A DNA stretch of 64,000 nucleotides from Paenibacillus foliorum (GCF_013141765.1 NZ_WHOD01000017.1:26349-90348), one strand, 5' to 3'. Positions 8,427 to 17,283 are shown, counted from the stretch's first letter. Notes: generated from the sequence alone by a model not told the origin. Numbers and translations: made by a program.

Positions 8427-10148
8427 ATGGCTACTAAAATGCCAAAGGTTCCTGTCGTTATAGTTGGGATGGGATTTCTAGGAGGTATACTTGCCGCTGA
8501 GTTAACCAAACAGGGCGTCAAGGTTGTGGGATTGGAAAGAGGAAAGCCGCGCAGTACGGAAGATTATTACATGGTGCATGATGAGCTTCGCTATGCGCAA
8601 AGGCTGGATCTGATGCAGGATCTGGCCAAGGAAACGATAACCTTCCGTAATACAGAGAAGGTAGCGGCAGTGCCGATGCGGGAGCACGGCTCCTTCCTGC
8701 TTGGAGAGGGGCTTGGCGGAGCGAGTGTGCATTGGAACGGACAAACCTTCCGATTTCTCCCCTATGATTTCCAAATTTACAGTAAGACGGTTGAGCGTTA
8801 TGGGAAAAGTAAAATACCAGACGGGATGTTAATTCAGGATTGGGGCATTACCTACGATGAAATGGAGCCCTATTTTGAAAAGTTTGAGAAAATGGCCGGA
8901 ATTTCCGGTGATCCCGAACAAAATGAGATGGTTGGTAAGCGAGCAAACCCTTTTCCAACTAAGGCGATGATTCGAACACCGACTATTAAAATGTTCGAGG
9001 AGGCGACCAAGAAGCTTGGTTACCATCCTTATATGTGGCCTTCGGCTAATCTATCTGAGCAGTATACAAATCCTGACGGCATTACTCGTGCAGCCTGTCA
9101 ATATTGCGGGTTTTGCGAGCGGTTTGGCTGTGAATATGGAGCGAAGGCTGACTCTGTAGTAACGGTATTGCCGGTAGCTCATAAAACCGGAAATTTCGAA
9201 TTGAGGACCTACTCGAATGTTATCAAGGTCTTAAATGACGGTAAAAAAGCGAGCGGTGTTGTTTATGTAAACACAATAACGGGTGAGGAGTACGAACAGC
9301 CAGCCGATATTGTTATTCTAACGGGCTATGTATTTAATAACATCAGGCTGCTGTTAACTTCCAAATTGGGTCAGCCCTATGATCCTGCTACGGGGAAAGG
9401 AGTTATCGGTAAAAACTATGCCTACCAAACGAATGGAGGTAGTGCGACAGGCTTTTTTGATGACAAGGAATTTAACACCTACGCGGGAGCTGGGTCTTTA
9501 GGGATGGAAATTCCCGATTTCAACGGGGATAACTTCGATCATAGCAATCTCAACTTTATCCATGGAGCCGGTATTCGCTTCGCGCAGCCGGGACTGCGGC
9601 CGATTGCCAATAATTCGGTACCGGCGGGAACTCCTACTTGGGGAAAAGAGTTTAAACAGAAATCAATCAAGTACGCGAACAGCGTCTTGAATGTGGGTGT
9701 ACAGGGCAGCAGTCTGCCGTGGAAGCATCACTATCTGGATTTGGATCCTACATACAAAGACGCTTATGGGCTGCCGCTTATGCGAATTACTTTTGACTTT
9801 GAAGAGCAGGACCGACAAATGATCAAGTTTGTAGCAGAGAAGGCAGCAGGGATCATGAAGGAAATGAATCCAACAACGATAGGATCGAACAGTACGTTAG
9901 GGCCTTACAACATTGTCCCTTACCAATCTACGCATAATACGGGTGGCGCTATCATGGGCTCCGATCCTTCGACATCAGCAGTAAACAACTACTTGCAAAT
10001 GTGGGATGTTGAAAATGTGTTTGTCGTTGGGGCTTCCGCATTTCCTCACAACAGCGGCTATAATCCGACGGGAACGGTAGGAGCTCTTGCATATAGGGCA
10101 GCTGAAGGGGTTTCCAAATACATGAAGCAGGGCGGAATCGTTGTATAA
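8427..10148 (+). CDS. GMC oxidoreductase, FAD subunit (gluconate 2-dehydrogenase-like)
   Basis: A 573-residue flavoprotein. The N-terminal Rossmann motif VVIVGMGFLGGILAAEL binds the ADP part of FAD. GEGLGGASVHWNG is the GMC signature region, and the C-terminal HNTGGAIMGSDP and PHNSGYNPTGTVGALAYRAA blocks carry the active-site histidine and the FAD-closing segment. The cysteine cluster CQYCGFCERFGCE (about residues 222-234) is typical of the gluconate/2-keto-gluconate dehydrogenase group. It has no signal peptide of its own and probably reaches the outer face by piggy-back on the Tat-targeted subunit. It would oxidise a sugar or sugar acid and pass electrons to the respiratory chain; the true substrate is unknown. 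Confidence 0.88.
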   Translation: MATKMPKVPVVIVGMGFLGGILAAELTKQGVKVVGLERGKPRSTEDYYMVHDELRYAQRLDLMQDLAKETITFRNTEKVAAVPMREHGSFLLGEGLGGASVHWNGQTFRFLPYDFQIYSKTVERYGKSKIPDGMLIQDWGITYDEMEPYFEKFEKMAGISGDPEQNEMVGKRANPFPTKAMIRTPTIKMFEEATKKLGYHPYMWPSANLSEQYTNPDGITRAACQYCGFCERFGCEYGAKADSVVTVLPVAHKTGNFELRTYSNVIKVLNDGKKASGVVYVNTITGEEYEQPADIVILTGYVFNNIRLLLTSKLGQPYDPATGKGVIGKNYAYQTNGGSATGFFDDKEFNTYAGAGSLGMEIPDFNGDNFDHSNLNFIHGAGIRFAQPGLRPIANNSVPAGTPTWGKEFKQKSIKYANSVLNVGVQGSSLPWKHHYLDLDPTYKDAYGLPLMRITFDFEEQDRQMIKFVAEKAAGIMKEMNPTTIGSNSTLGPYNIVPYQSTHNTGGAIMGSDPSTSAVNNYLQMWDVENVFVVGASAFPHNSGYNPTGTVGALAYRAAEGVSKYMKQGGIVV

Positions 10149-10184
10149 CGGTGAGCATTCCTTCGAATGGGTGTGAGGTAGAGC

Positions 10185-10913
10185 ATGGAGCAGGAAGATT
10201 GGATTTTTCACCTTACGGAAGTGCGTAAACGGCTGCTGCTCGTATTTGGGTGGTTTGTAGCGACTTTGTGCGTAGGCTTGTACGTCTCGCCTAGCATATT
10301 GCGGTTTATCAAATCACAGCCTGGAGCAGATGGCATCGAATGGAACGTGTTTTCTTTCACGGATGGGCTGCTGATATACATGAAGTGTGCTTTGCTGTTT
10401 GCGCTTCTGTTCACGCTGCCAGTCCTACTTTACCAGCTATGGGCATTCGTTCGTCCAGGCTTAACGGATAAGGAAGCGAAGGGCGCACTATCTTATGTTC
10501 CAGCGTCATTTATGCTGTTTTTAGTCGGGCTTGCGTTCAGCTATTTGGTCGTATTTCCGATGATGCTCCGTTTTATGAAAAATATGAACAGTACCATTGG
10601 AGCTGTGGAAACGTACGGCATTGACAAATATTTTTCGTTTTTGTTCGATGTTGTGCTCCCCATGTCAGCGGCATTCGAGCTTCCTGTCGTCATGTTGTTT
10701 TTGACACGAATCGGCTTGCTCACGCCTGAACGATTAAAGACGGGGCGCAAATACGCCTACGTAGGGCTGGCTATCCTTGGCTCATGTATATCACCGCCGG
10801 ACATGCTTTCTCATCTGTCGGTTACGATTCCCTTATTTATGCTGTTTGAGATTAGCGTCTTCGTTTCGGGCAGACAGTGGCGTATGACACAGGAAAGCCC
10901 GGCCAACGGTTGA
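10185..10913 (+). CDS. tatC: Sec-independent protein translocase TatC
   Basis: A 242-residue six-helix membrane protein with the TatC N-terminal motif FHLTEVRKRLL (family HLxELRxRL), the cytoplasmic site that recognises twin-arginine signals. The conserved first periplasmic loop ends in VLLYQLWAFVRPGLTDKEAK, followed by the FxxGxxFxY-like segment FLVGLAFSYLVVFP. It is located 36 bp after the dehydrogenase gene and 69 bp before tatA, so the three form one operon with the Tat substrate. This looks like a dedicated translocase of the kind known for TatAdCd/PhoD in Bacillus subtilis. Confidence 0.95.
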   Translation: MEQEDWIFHLTEVRKRLLLVFGWFVATLCVGLYVSPSILRFIKSQPGADGIEWNVFSFTDGLLIYMKCALLFALLFTLPVLLYQLWAFVRPGLTDKEAKGALSYVPASFMLFLVGLAFSYLVVFPMMLRFMKNMNSTIGAVETYGIDKYFSFLFDVVLPMSAAFELPVVMLFLTRIGLLTPERLKTGRKYAYVGLAILGSCISPPDMLSHLSVTIPLFMLFEISVFVSGRQWRMTQESPANG

Positions 10914-10982
10914 TCCGTACAAGAGAAGGTTAGGCTTACGATGCAGGTTTCGCTAAAGCGAAACCCATAGGAGGATAAAACT

Positions 10983-11183
10983 ATGTTTAACAATATCGGT
11001 GTTTCAGGGCTGGTGCTTATATTGGCCATCGCGTTAATTTTATTTGGGCCTTCCAAGCTGCCTCAGCTTGGAAGAGCATTCGGCGATACGCTCCGCGAGT
11101 TCCGCAATTCCACTCGTGGTATGGTAGAGGATACAGATCAGCCGGAGCAAGCGGCATCGAACGAAGTTAAGAAGCTTAATTAA
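10983..11183 (+). CDS. tatA: Twin-arginine translocase subunit TatA
   Basis: A 66-residue protein with one N-terminal transmembrane helix (about residues 5-20), the FGPSKLPQLGRAFGDTLREF hinge and amphipathic helix that define TatA, and a charged tail. It forms the protein-conducting element with TatC. An AGGAGG site lies at about 10970-10975. No TatB-like protein is present, as usual in Bacillota, where one TatA does both jobs. It is the last gene of the dehydrogenase-tat operon, before the terminator at 11234-11270. Confidence 0.95.
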   Translation: MFNNIGVSGLVLILAIALILFGPSKLPQLGRAFGDTLREFRNSTRGMVEDTDQPEQAASNEVKKLN

Positions 11184-11233
11184 GAGCAGTCAGGATAATT
11201 CCATTAACTGTAAATAATTAACTAAGCTACACA

Positions 11234-11270
11234 AAAGGAGCATGGCCCATATGGGGGCAGGCTCCTTTCT
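11234..11270 (+). terminator. Intrinsic terminator after tatA
   Basis: AAAGGAGC (11234-11241) pairs with GCTCCTTT (11261-11268) around an inner GGCCC/GGGGGC stem. It ends the dehydrogenase-tatC-tatA operon. Confidence 0.75.
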
Positions 11271-11289
11271 GCATTTGTTATTTCTCCTA

Positions 11290-11331
11290 AAAAAATAGGC
11301 TGCCCCGTCGTTACGACTTTGGGGCAGCTCT
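11290..11331 (-). terminator. Intrinsic terminator on the minus strand
   Basis: On the minus strand GAGCTGCCCC pairs with GGGGCAGCC and is followed by TATTTTTTT. It lies downstream of the SLH remnant and of the LysM-GH18 gene, which it now probably terminates. Confidence 0.8.
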
Positions 11332-11365
11332 CGGATGATTATTAGTGCATAATGATTTGTTAAAG

Positions 11366-11517
11366 TTAGTCCATTAATGCAGAAAGCTTCATCATTCTGC
11401 TTAGCAGCACTGCGCTTGTGCTCGTGTTGCTTGTTCCTTAGGTGCAATTCTTTGACTATCGATACCGCTGATGATCGATTCGGAAAGCAGCGAAGCTGCT
11501 GCGTCTTGAGCCCAAAG
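11366..11517 (-). pseudogene. Remnant of a terminal SLH repeat directly behind the GH18 gene
   Basis: Starting directly after the TAG stop of the LysM-GH18 gene and in the same frame, the minus strand reads LWAQDAAASLLSESIISG, then QRIAPKEQATRAQA. A one-base loss near 11414 shifts the frame. The next frame reads AVLLSRMMKLSALMD and a TAA stop at 11366-11368. This is the C-terminal SLH motif (W-A-x-D ... I-x-G ... P-x-x-x-x-T-R-A-x-A). The first two SLH repeats are missing, so it is a fragment of a lost cell-surface protein. Whether it was once fused to the GH18 protein cannot be told. Confidence 0.72.
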
Positions 11518-12804
11518 CTATCTTTTAACCACATTGAAATTGTCCTCGATAAGCAGCCAATTTTGCGGAAAGCTCAGTCCAAGCTTCCAATAGCTGATCC
11601 CACGTAGACCTAATTCCTTCACTAAATTAAACTTGGCTTGAATGGAACGCGCATCCTCAAACCAAACGATGTGCTGCTTGCCTGAGCTATCCCAATAAGT
11701 AAAATGCGGAGCTTGTGCTACATAATCGTACTGAATTTGCGCATTCTGTTTTCTTGCCAAATCGATGGCAGCTTGCGGACTTAAAGCTTTGGCAAATGGA
11801 CCGCCTTGTACAAACGGCAGTGTCCAATCATACCCGTATAAATTTTGCCCCATCATGATTTTGGAAGCAGGCATTTCACTGATCGCATATTCCAAAACCT
11901 TACGCACCGGACCTATAGGCGAAACAGCCATGGCGGGTCCTCCGCTATATCCCCACTCATAGGTCATAATGACAACAAAGTCAGCAACTTCTCCATGCAC
12001 TTTATAATCATGAGCCGTATACCATGCTCCTGTTTGAGTCGAGCTTGTTTTTGGAGCTAGAGCCGTTGACATCAGAAAGCCTTCGCGGTGCAGCAAGCCG
12101 GAGGCCTTACGAAGGAAACGGTTATAGGCATCTTTATCTTCCGGACGCAGATGCTCGATATCAAAGTGGATATCTTGAAAATTTAGTTCCTTTGCTGTTC
12201 GTATTATAGTATCGAATAAATGATTCTGTACCTCTTGATCATTCAAAATGACGGAGCCCAGCTCAGGGCTGAACTGGTCCTTCTCTAAATTGGTTACAAC
12301 CATCATTAAGGTGACATTATGCTGCTGAGCAATCGCCTCAAGCCCATTCAAAGGCGGCGCTTGCAAAGATCCGTCGCGGTTGATTCGAAAGCTGAAGGGT
12401 GCCAGGTAGGTCAAATAATGTGCGGTATCCCTTGCCGATTGCAGCAGCTCGGAAGATATTGCATTTCCTCTAGGCTCGAGATAGGCATTAATTTCTGCTT
12501 TACGGCGTGGTGCCGGTGGAATGTAGAGCCGCATCCCCACGGTTAGAGGCTGATTCTCCCTTAAGTGGTTAACTGATGCTAACGTTTGAGCTGAGACGCC
12601 GAATTTATGAGCGATACTATATAGACTGTCACTAGACAGCACATAATAATATTTTCCGACTATAGGAATAACTAATGCCTGTCCTACGACTAGCGATTTT
12701 TCTACAGAAATTTCATTTGCATCGGCTATTTCTTTAACCGTCACCCCATACGCATTTGAAATCTGGTAGAGTGATTGGCCTTGTTGCACGACGTGAATTT
12801 GCAT
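11518..12804 (-). CDS. LysM-LysM glycoside hydrolase family 18 protein (YaaH/SleL-like)
   Basis: A 428-residue protein with two N-terminal LysM repeats (MQIHVVQQGQSLYQISNAYG and KYYYVLSSDSLYSIAHKFG, about residues 1-95) that bind peptidoglycan or chitin. A GH18 catalytic barrel follows (about 105-425). The strand-4 motif reads NFQDIHFDIEHL, matching the DxxxDxDxE-type site with Glu as the probable acid/base. There is no signal peptide, as in the spore-cortex hydrolases YaaH/SleL (N-acetylglucosaminidases), which reach the spore coat without Sec export. A role in spore germination is inferred. It is monocistronic, followed by an SLH remnant and a terminator. Confidence 0.88.
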   Translation of the reverse strand: MQIHVVQQGQSLYQISNAYGVTVKEIADANEISVEKSLVVGQALVIPIVGKYYYVLSSDSLYSIAHKFGVSAQTLASVNHLRENQPLTVGMRLYIPPAPRRKAEINAYLEPRGNAISSELLQSARDTAHYLTYLAPFSFRINRDGSLQAPPLNGLEAIAQQHNVTLMMVVTNLEKDQFSPELGSVILNDQEVQNHLFDTIIRTAKELNFQDIHFDIEHLRPEDKDAYNRFLRKASGLLHREGFLMSTALAPKTSSTQTGAWYTAHDYKVHGEVADFVVIMTYEWGYSGGPAMAVSPIGPVRKVLEYAISEMPASKIMMGQNLYGYDWTLPFVQGGPFAKALSPQAAIDLARKQNAQIQYDYVAQAPHFTYWDSSGKQHIVWFEDARSIQAKFNLVKELGLRGISYWKLGLSFPQNWLLIEDNFNVVKR

Positions 12805-13010
12805 GGTTCCCCCTCCTCGTAATGAATAAATTTGAAAATCACGATATTTTCATTATTGGATAAGATATGCGGAATAGCCCAAATGGGTGTCTGTCTATAC
12901 AAGGGGTTCCCAACCATTTTATGTGCAATAACTTGTAAAAGGGTTCATAACGATTTGTAACTATATGGTACAATAGCTGTGCTAATATGCTAGAGAGAAA
13001 GGGTGAGTCA

Positions 13011-14177
13011 ATGACTTCTGAGCTGTTGGTTTCAAAAGAGCGGATGATAGGGCTCGATGTGATCCGCGGCTTTGCGGTGCTGGGAATTTTTTTCGTAAAT
13101 GTTCCCGAAATGATCGGTATTGGCAACGCATTTGAGCCTAGTTATAGAGGGTTGGACGCTTTTATTCGTCTGATCTACGACATGCTGTTCCAAACGAAGT
13201 TTTACTCCATCTTCGCGTTCTTGTTTGGCGTAGGCTTTTACTTATTTTTTGAAAACGCTGAACGTCAAGGGAAGCGCCCTCGAATTTTGTTTATGAGAAG
13301 ACTTCTGCTTTTGATGGTTCTGGGTATTGGGCATGCTGTGCTGCTATGGTTCGGTGATATTTTGTACACGTATGCTATCCTAGGCTTCTTACTCCTTATA
13401 TTTTACAAGCGATCACCCAAGACGATTTTAGTATGGAGTCTTATTTTATCCGGATTGTTTGGGCTTTTTATAATATTAGCTACATTTGCCCTCGGTCTTT
13501 CGAAAGAGCTAAGTAAACCGTTGTTTACACATATCCCGGATTGGGGAGAGCGGATCGATTTTTTACTGGGTAGTGGTTTGGGGAATGCTGCTTCATTAAG
13601 CTTTGAAATCTTGGGATTGTTTCTACTTGGGCTGTATGCAGGAAAGAAGAGCTGGTTCGAGCATAAGGAGCTTAATGTGACTGTTGTCCACCGTGTGCAC
13701 ATGTCGGCTTTCATTCTATCCATCCTGCTCTTTATTCCGATGGTCCATTATTATAGCTCTCATCCCGTCTACATGCCGATGGAGCTTTACCCATACACCC
13801 ATTTTACCGGTAAAACAATGGCGATCTTTTACATATGTACCTTGCTGCTGATGATTCATCGATATGGTATTCAGCGCTTTAGCAGCCTGGCAGCGGTCGG
13901 GCGAATGACCTTAACCAACTACTTAGTGCAATCTATTCTTACCATGCTGCTGCTGCAGGTTTTCTGGAACTATGTTAACCGCTTGCCGCTGTGGGTAGGG
14001 ATGGTCTATTCGGTTGCAGTGGTTGTGATTATTATCTTTTGGAGCAAGCTGTGGCTTCATCATTATCGAATGGGACCGTTAGAATGGCTTTGGAGAGCCG
14101 GTACCTATGGACAATGGCCTGCATTAAACCGGAAGCAGGGAGTTGCTACAGGAGGAACTCCGACAACGAAGGCTTAA
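13011..14177 (+). CDS. DUF418 family membrane protein (YeiB/YxaH-like)
   Basis: A 388-residue polytopic membrane protein. The N-terminus contains RMIGLDVIRGFAVLGIFFVN, the hallmark of the DUF418/heparan-alpha-glucosaminide acyltransferase-like superfamily, and about eight to ten hydrophobic segments follow. The C-terminal GRMTLTNYLVQSI stretch is the second conserved DUF418 block. Its biochemical function is unknown; relation to membrane acyltransferases suggests modification of an envelope component, which is inference. ATG 13011 is preferred over the in-frame ATG at 12987 because AGAAAGGGTGA ends seven bases before it. A TACAAT -10-like element lies at 12969-12974. Confidence 0.85.
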   Translation: MTSELLVSKERMIGLDVIRGFAVLGIFFVNVPEMIGIGNAFEPSYRGLDAFIRLIYDMLFQTKFYSIFAFLFGVGFYLFFENAERQGKRPRILFMRRLLLLMVLGIGHAVLLWFGDILYTYAILGFLLLIFYKRSPKTILVWSLILSGLFGLFIILATFALGLSKELSKPLFTHIPDWGERIDFLLGSGLGNAASLSFEILGLFLLGLYAGKKSWFEHKELNVTVVHRVHMSAFILSILLFIPMVHYYSSHPVYMPMELYPYTHFTGKTMAIFYICTLLLMIHRYGIQRFSSLAAVGRMTLTNYLVQSILTMLLLQVFWNYVNRLPLWVGMVYSVAVVVIIIFWSKLWLHHYRMGPLEWLWRAGTYGQWPALNRKQGVATGGTPTTKA

Positions 14178-14282
14178 AGAACTTATCTATACTGTTTCAA
14201 TTCAACAACCTTCCATCGAGCAGGATTTCATGCTACTTTAGATAGTACATCTTACTAAACTGAAGCAGCGGGGTGGAGAGGC

Positions 14283-16100
14283 TTGTTAATTAAGAAAGCG
14301 CTGTCAATAAAAACGAAGCTTGTACTTCTCATCCTATTCTTTTTATGTGTACCGTTTCTAGTCTTTGGCACGCTTTGGTATGTAAGAGCTTCTGAGAGCA
14401 TTGAGCATAACGCAATTGAATACAGTGAGCAGCTTATGGGTCAAATCAATTCCCAGCTGGATGGATATTTCTCTGATCTGGAGAGAATAACCTACCCTTT
14501 GCTGCTGCATCCACAGATACAATCCTTCATGAAGCTCGAACCCGAGGATCAGTATGACAGATTTCTCGTCAGCAAAAAAATATCCGATGAGCTGTTTCCA
14601 AACATTACTTTCGGACGTCCTGATATTTATGGGCTTTCTATTGTTTCCAAGAACGGCATTGCCACCGCAAGCTACAGCGCTACTGCAGCCAAAGAAAGCT
14701 ATGAACAGTATAAGGATGCGCTTCTTGGTGATCGGAACTACCGGATTGTTGGCATTGAATACATGGAATCAACCCCTGTGCTAACGATTGCCCGTAATTT
14801 TTTGGATACGGTTTCGTATCAATCCAACGGGATGCTTATCGTTTATGCAAGGCTTAATGAAATCATTAAAATTTGCGAGAAGATCAAGCTGGGGGAAAGC
14901 GGTTTTGTATGGATTATGGATGCTGATGGGCGCATCGTATACCATCCTCAGAGGGAGAAGTGGGGAGAGCCTGCTCAAACACCTAAGCTTAGTGCAAATC
15001 TGCTGGCAAGTCAGAGAGGGTACTATGTGGAGAAGGCTCAGAGCGACAATCGGCTTATTATATATGAACGCTCTCAGATGACGGGATGGACGCTTGTTTC
15101 TGAAGTATCCTTAAAGGAACTGAATGGGAAAATGATTGGTCTTAGGAATGTTACCCTGTGGGTCGGTCTCCTGCTGGTAGGGCTGGCGTTAATGATAACG
15201 GGAGGCTTCTCTTTCTATTTAACACGCTCGTTGTCCCATCTGCAGCGGCTTATGCGGCGTGCGGAAGAAGGGGATCTTAGCGTCAAGGCTCCTGAGAGGA
15301 GAAACGATGAATTAGGAGGCTTGAATCGGGGATTTAACCGAATGGTCAGTCAGATTGGCCGCCTTATTGAGGAAGTGCAGACTTCCCATAGGAAGGAGCG
15401 TGAGATGGAAATCCGTCAGCGAGAATCAGCGCTGCAGGTCATGCAATCCCAAATCAATCCTCATTTTCTTTATAATACATTGGAGATCATTAACTCCTAT
15501 GCGATTATTGAGGATGTTCAGCCGATTAGCAGGATGGCTACTTCATTGGCTGATATTTTTCGGTACAGTGTTGGTAATCCGGGGCAAGCGGTCACATTAA
15601 TGGATGAAATCCGTTATATCCGCACCTATTTAGAAATTCAACAGGAGCGCTTTAATACTCTGCAAGTCGAGATTTGTGTTGAGGATGAATTACTTTCTCA
15701 AATACACGGAGTGAGGCTTATGATTCAACCGCTTGTGGAGAATGCGTTTAAGCATGGCTATCAAGCTAACAAGCAAAAGCCAAGCTACATAGGTATTACC
15801 GGCAAGCTCCAGGAGGGGCAATATGTTCTGTGCATTGAGGACCGGGGACAAGGAATGGACAGTCAGCTTATGGAACGGTACAATGCAGCCTTTATGACGG
15901 ATGACAGCAAGGGGCTGCCGCAGAACGGGGATGTTAGCGGAGCCTTTGATACCATCGGTTTATGGAATGTGCATCAACGCATCCGAATTAGCTTTGGACC
16001 GTCCTATGGGCTATATATCGTCAAGTCCGATGAGACAGGTACTCTTATTGAGATGCGGCTGAAAATCATCAACTGGAGAGAGGGTGAAGAGGATGTATAA
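14283..16100 (+). CDS. Sensor histidine kinase, YesM-like
   Basis: A 605-residue membrane kinase. The N-terminal transmembrane helix is at about residues 12-32, an extracellular Cache-type sensor at about 35-285, a second helix at about 288-310, then HAMP (LTRSLSHLQRLMRRAEEGDL). The His_kinase domain carries QSQINPHFLYNTLEIINSYA with the phospho-accepting His, and the HATPase_c domain has LVENAFKHGY and EDRGQGM. The start is TTG 14283 behind GGGGTGGAG. It overlaps the next gene by eight bases. Together with the AraC-type response regulator and the LplB/YtcP/LplA importer downstream, it probably senses an extracellular oligosaccharide. Confidence 0.9.
   Translation: MLIKKALSIKTKLVLLILFFLCVPFLVFGTLWYVRASESIEHNAIEYSEQLMGQINSQLDGYFSDLERITYPLLLHPQIQSFMKLEPEDQYDRFLVSKKISDELFPNITFGRPDIYGLSIVSKNGIATASYSATAAKESYEQYKDALLGDRNYRIVGIEYMESTPVLTIARNFLDTVSYQSNGMLIVYARLNEIIKICEKIKLGESGFVWIMDADGRIVYHPQREKWGEPAQTPKLSANLLASQRGYYVEKAQSDNRLIIYERSQMTGWTLVSEVSLKELNGKMIGLRNVTLWVGLLLVGLALMITGGFSFYLTRSLSHLQRLMRRAEEGDLSVKAPERRNDELGGLNRGFNRMVSQIGRLIEEVQTSHRKEREMEIRQRESALQVMQSQINPHFLYNTLEIINSYAIIEDVQPISRMATSLADIFRYSVGNPGQAVTLMDEIRYIRTYLEIQQERFNTLQVEICVEDELLSQIHGVRLMIQPLVENAFKHGYQANKQKPSYIGITGKLQEGQYVLCIEDRGQGMDSQLMERYNAAFMTDDSKGLPQNGDVSGAFDTIGLWNVHQRIRISFGPSYGLYIVKSDETGTLIEMRLKIINWREGEEDV
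14293..14306 (+). promoter_or_regulatory. cre-like site at the start of the kinase gene
   Basis: AGAAAGCGCTGTCA matches the catabolite-responsive element TGWAANCGNTNWCA at 13 of 14 positions. It lies within the first codons of the histidine kinase, where CcpA roadblock sites are known to act. Repression by CcpA is inferred. Confidence 0.45.
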
Positions 16101-17151
16101 CGTATTAATTGTTGATGATGAAGTGATGATCAAGCGTAGTCTAACCAAGCTAATTAATGGGAGCTCGCATGGATTTCGCGTCTTGGGGGAGGCGGAAGAT
16201 GGGAGCGAGGCGCTCGCTCTATGGGAGCGGCTGAAGCCAGATTTGATCATCACCGATATAAGCATGCCGGTTATGGACGGCTTGGAACTCATTGAAGAAA
16301 TCCGCAGCCGGGAACAGGCAACAGAAATTGTCATCTTATCGGGCTATGATGATTTCAAGTATGCGCAGCAGGCAATGCGCTATGGAATCATGGATTATTT
16401 GCTCAAGCCGGTCCGACAGGAGCAGCTGGAGGATCTGTTGGGCAAAGCGGCAGCGCGATTGGAGCAGAAAGGCAGAAGCTTGAAGGAGCGGGGACAGAGG
16501 CTGTGGGAATGCAAGGGGATTGCGGGCTCGATTGCGGATGACCTGTGGATGGTTCGAGAGCTCGAAGCTCTGCGGCACCTAGCAGATTTTCAGCAGCAGC
16601 TGTTGAATCGCGGATTGACTATCGCGCAATGCTCGGAGCAGCTGGAGGATGCGCTCATCTTGGCAGAAGCGGAGCTTGTAGCCCAAAGCGGCGGTAAATT
16701 GCAGGAGCTTTCGAAGCCTCTGCTCTCCCCTGCAGCGCTATCTCCAGATGAGCTGCTGCATCGTGCGGGAACGAGCATTGCCGCATATGCAGAGCAGATA
16801 CGTATTATGCGTAATTGGGGACAGAACCAGAGTATTCAGAAGGCGGTTGAATATATCGCAGCTCATTATATAAGTGAGCACTTGTCACTTTCCCATGCTG
16901 CTAATGAGGCGGGTATGTCTGACTCTTATTTCAGCAGGTGCTTCAAAGAGGAGCTCGGACTGAGCTTCATAGATTACGTCATCAAGCTTCGAATGGAGAA
17001 AGCAAAGGAGCTGTTGGAAGCTGCAGAGAGTAAGACGTACGAAGTTGCCTATGCTGTTGGATATACGGACTACCCGCATTTTTCTAAATCCTTTAAAAAA
17101 TACTGCGGGTTATCGCCCAATGACTACAAGAAAAGATTTAGCAATACATAA
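16093..17151 (+). CDS. AraC-type response regulator, YesN-like
   Basis: A 352-residue two-component regulator. The receiver domain (residues 1-120) has VLIVDDEVMIKRSL with the acidic pair, the phospho-Asp in DLIITDISMPVMDG and the Lys in DYLLKPV. The middle is helical, and the C-terminal 100 residues carry two AraC helix-turn-helix motifs (LSLSHAANEAGMSDSYFSRC and KTYEVAYAVGYTDYPHFSKS). ATG 16093 is preferred over the upstream in-frame GTG at 16084 because AGAGAGGG (16077-16084) is then properly spaced. It would activate the adjacent transport and hydrolase genes. A terminator follows, so the transporter genes have their own promoter. Confidence 0.92.
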   Translation: MYNVLIVDDEVMIKRSLTKLINGSSHGFRVLGEAEDGSEALALWERLKPDLIITDISMPVMDGLELIEEIRSREQATEIVILSGYDDFKYAQQAMRYGIMDYLLKPVRQEQLEDLLGKAAARLEQKGRSLKERGQRLWECKGIAGSIADDLWMVRELEALRHLADFQQQLLNRGLTIAQCSEQLEDALILAEAELVAQSGGKLQELSKPLLSPAALSPDELLHRAGTSIAAYAEQIRIMRNWGQNQSIQKAVEYIAAHYISEHLSLSHAANEAGMSDSYFSRCFKEELGLSFIDYVIKLRMEKAKELLEAAESKTYEVAYAVGYTDYPHFSKSFKKYCGLSPNDYKKRFSNT

Positions 17152-17157
17152 ATAAAT

Positions 17158-17186
17158 AAGACGTGGCAGCATTGCGCGTCTTTTTG
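17158..17186 (+). terminator. Intrinsic terminator after the response regulator
   Basis: AAGACG (17158-17163) pairs with CGTCTT (17177-17182) and is followed by a T-run. It separates the two-component genes from the transporter operon. Confidence 0.7.
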
Positions 17187-17220
17187 TTTTGTATTTCTTT
17201 AGAACATGGAGGGAGTAAAT

Positions 17221-17244
17221 ATGTCAAAAAAGCACAACTTGTAA
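17221..17244 (+). CDS. Possible 7-codon leader ORF before the transporter operon
   Basis: GGAGGGAG (17208-17215) lies five bases before ATG 17221, and the reading frame MSKKHNL ends at TAA 17242-17244. The ribosome-binding site is as good as any in the region, yet the peptide is tiny. It may be a leader peptide, a translated upstream ORF or the stump of a lost gene. It could also be chance. Confidence 0.25.
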   Translation: MSKKHNL

Positions 17245-17269
17245 CCTTTAAACACATGGTCGCCAGAAA

Positions 17270-17283
17270 TGATAGCGGTTACA
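17270..17283 (+). promoter_or_regulatory. cre-like site (CcpA) upstream of the sugar transporter operon
   Basis: TGATAGCGGTTACA matches TGWAANCGNTNWCA at 13 of 14 positions and sits 33 bp before the first permease start. This placement fits carbon catabolite repression of the transport and hydrolase genes. The match is seen; the binding is inferred. Confidence 0.6.

Noticed and set aside
11190..11534. 114-codon minus-strand ORF behind the GH18 gene
   Set aside because: It runs through two terminators and uses the wrong frame for the SLH remnant, which explains this stretch better.
13254..13267. cre-like TGAAAACGCTGAAC inside the DUF418 gene
   Set aside because: It has only 12 of 14 matches and lies deep inside the coding region of a gene with no sugar link.
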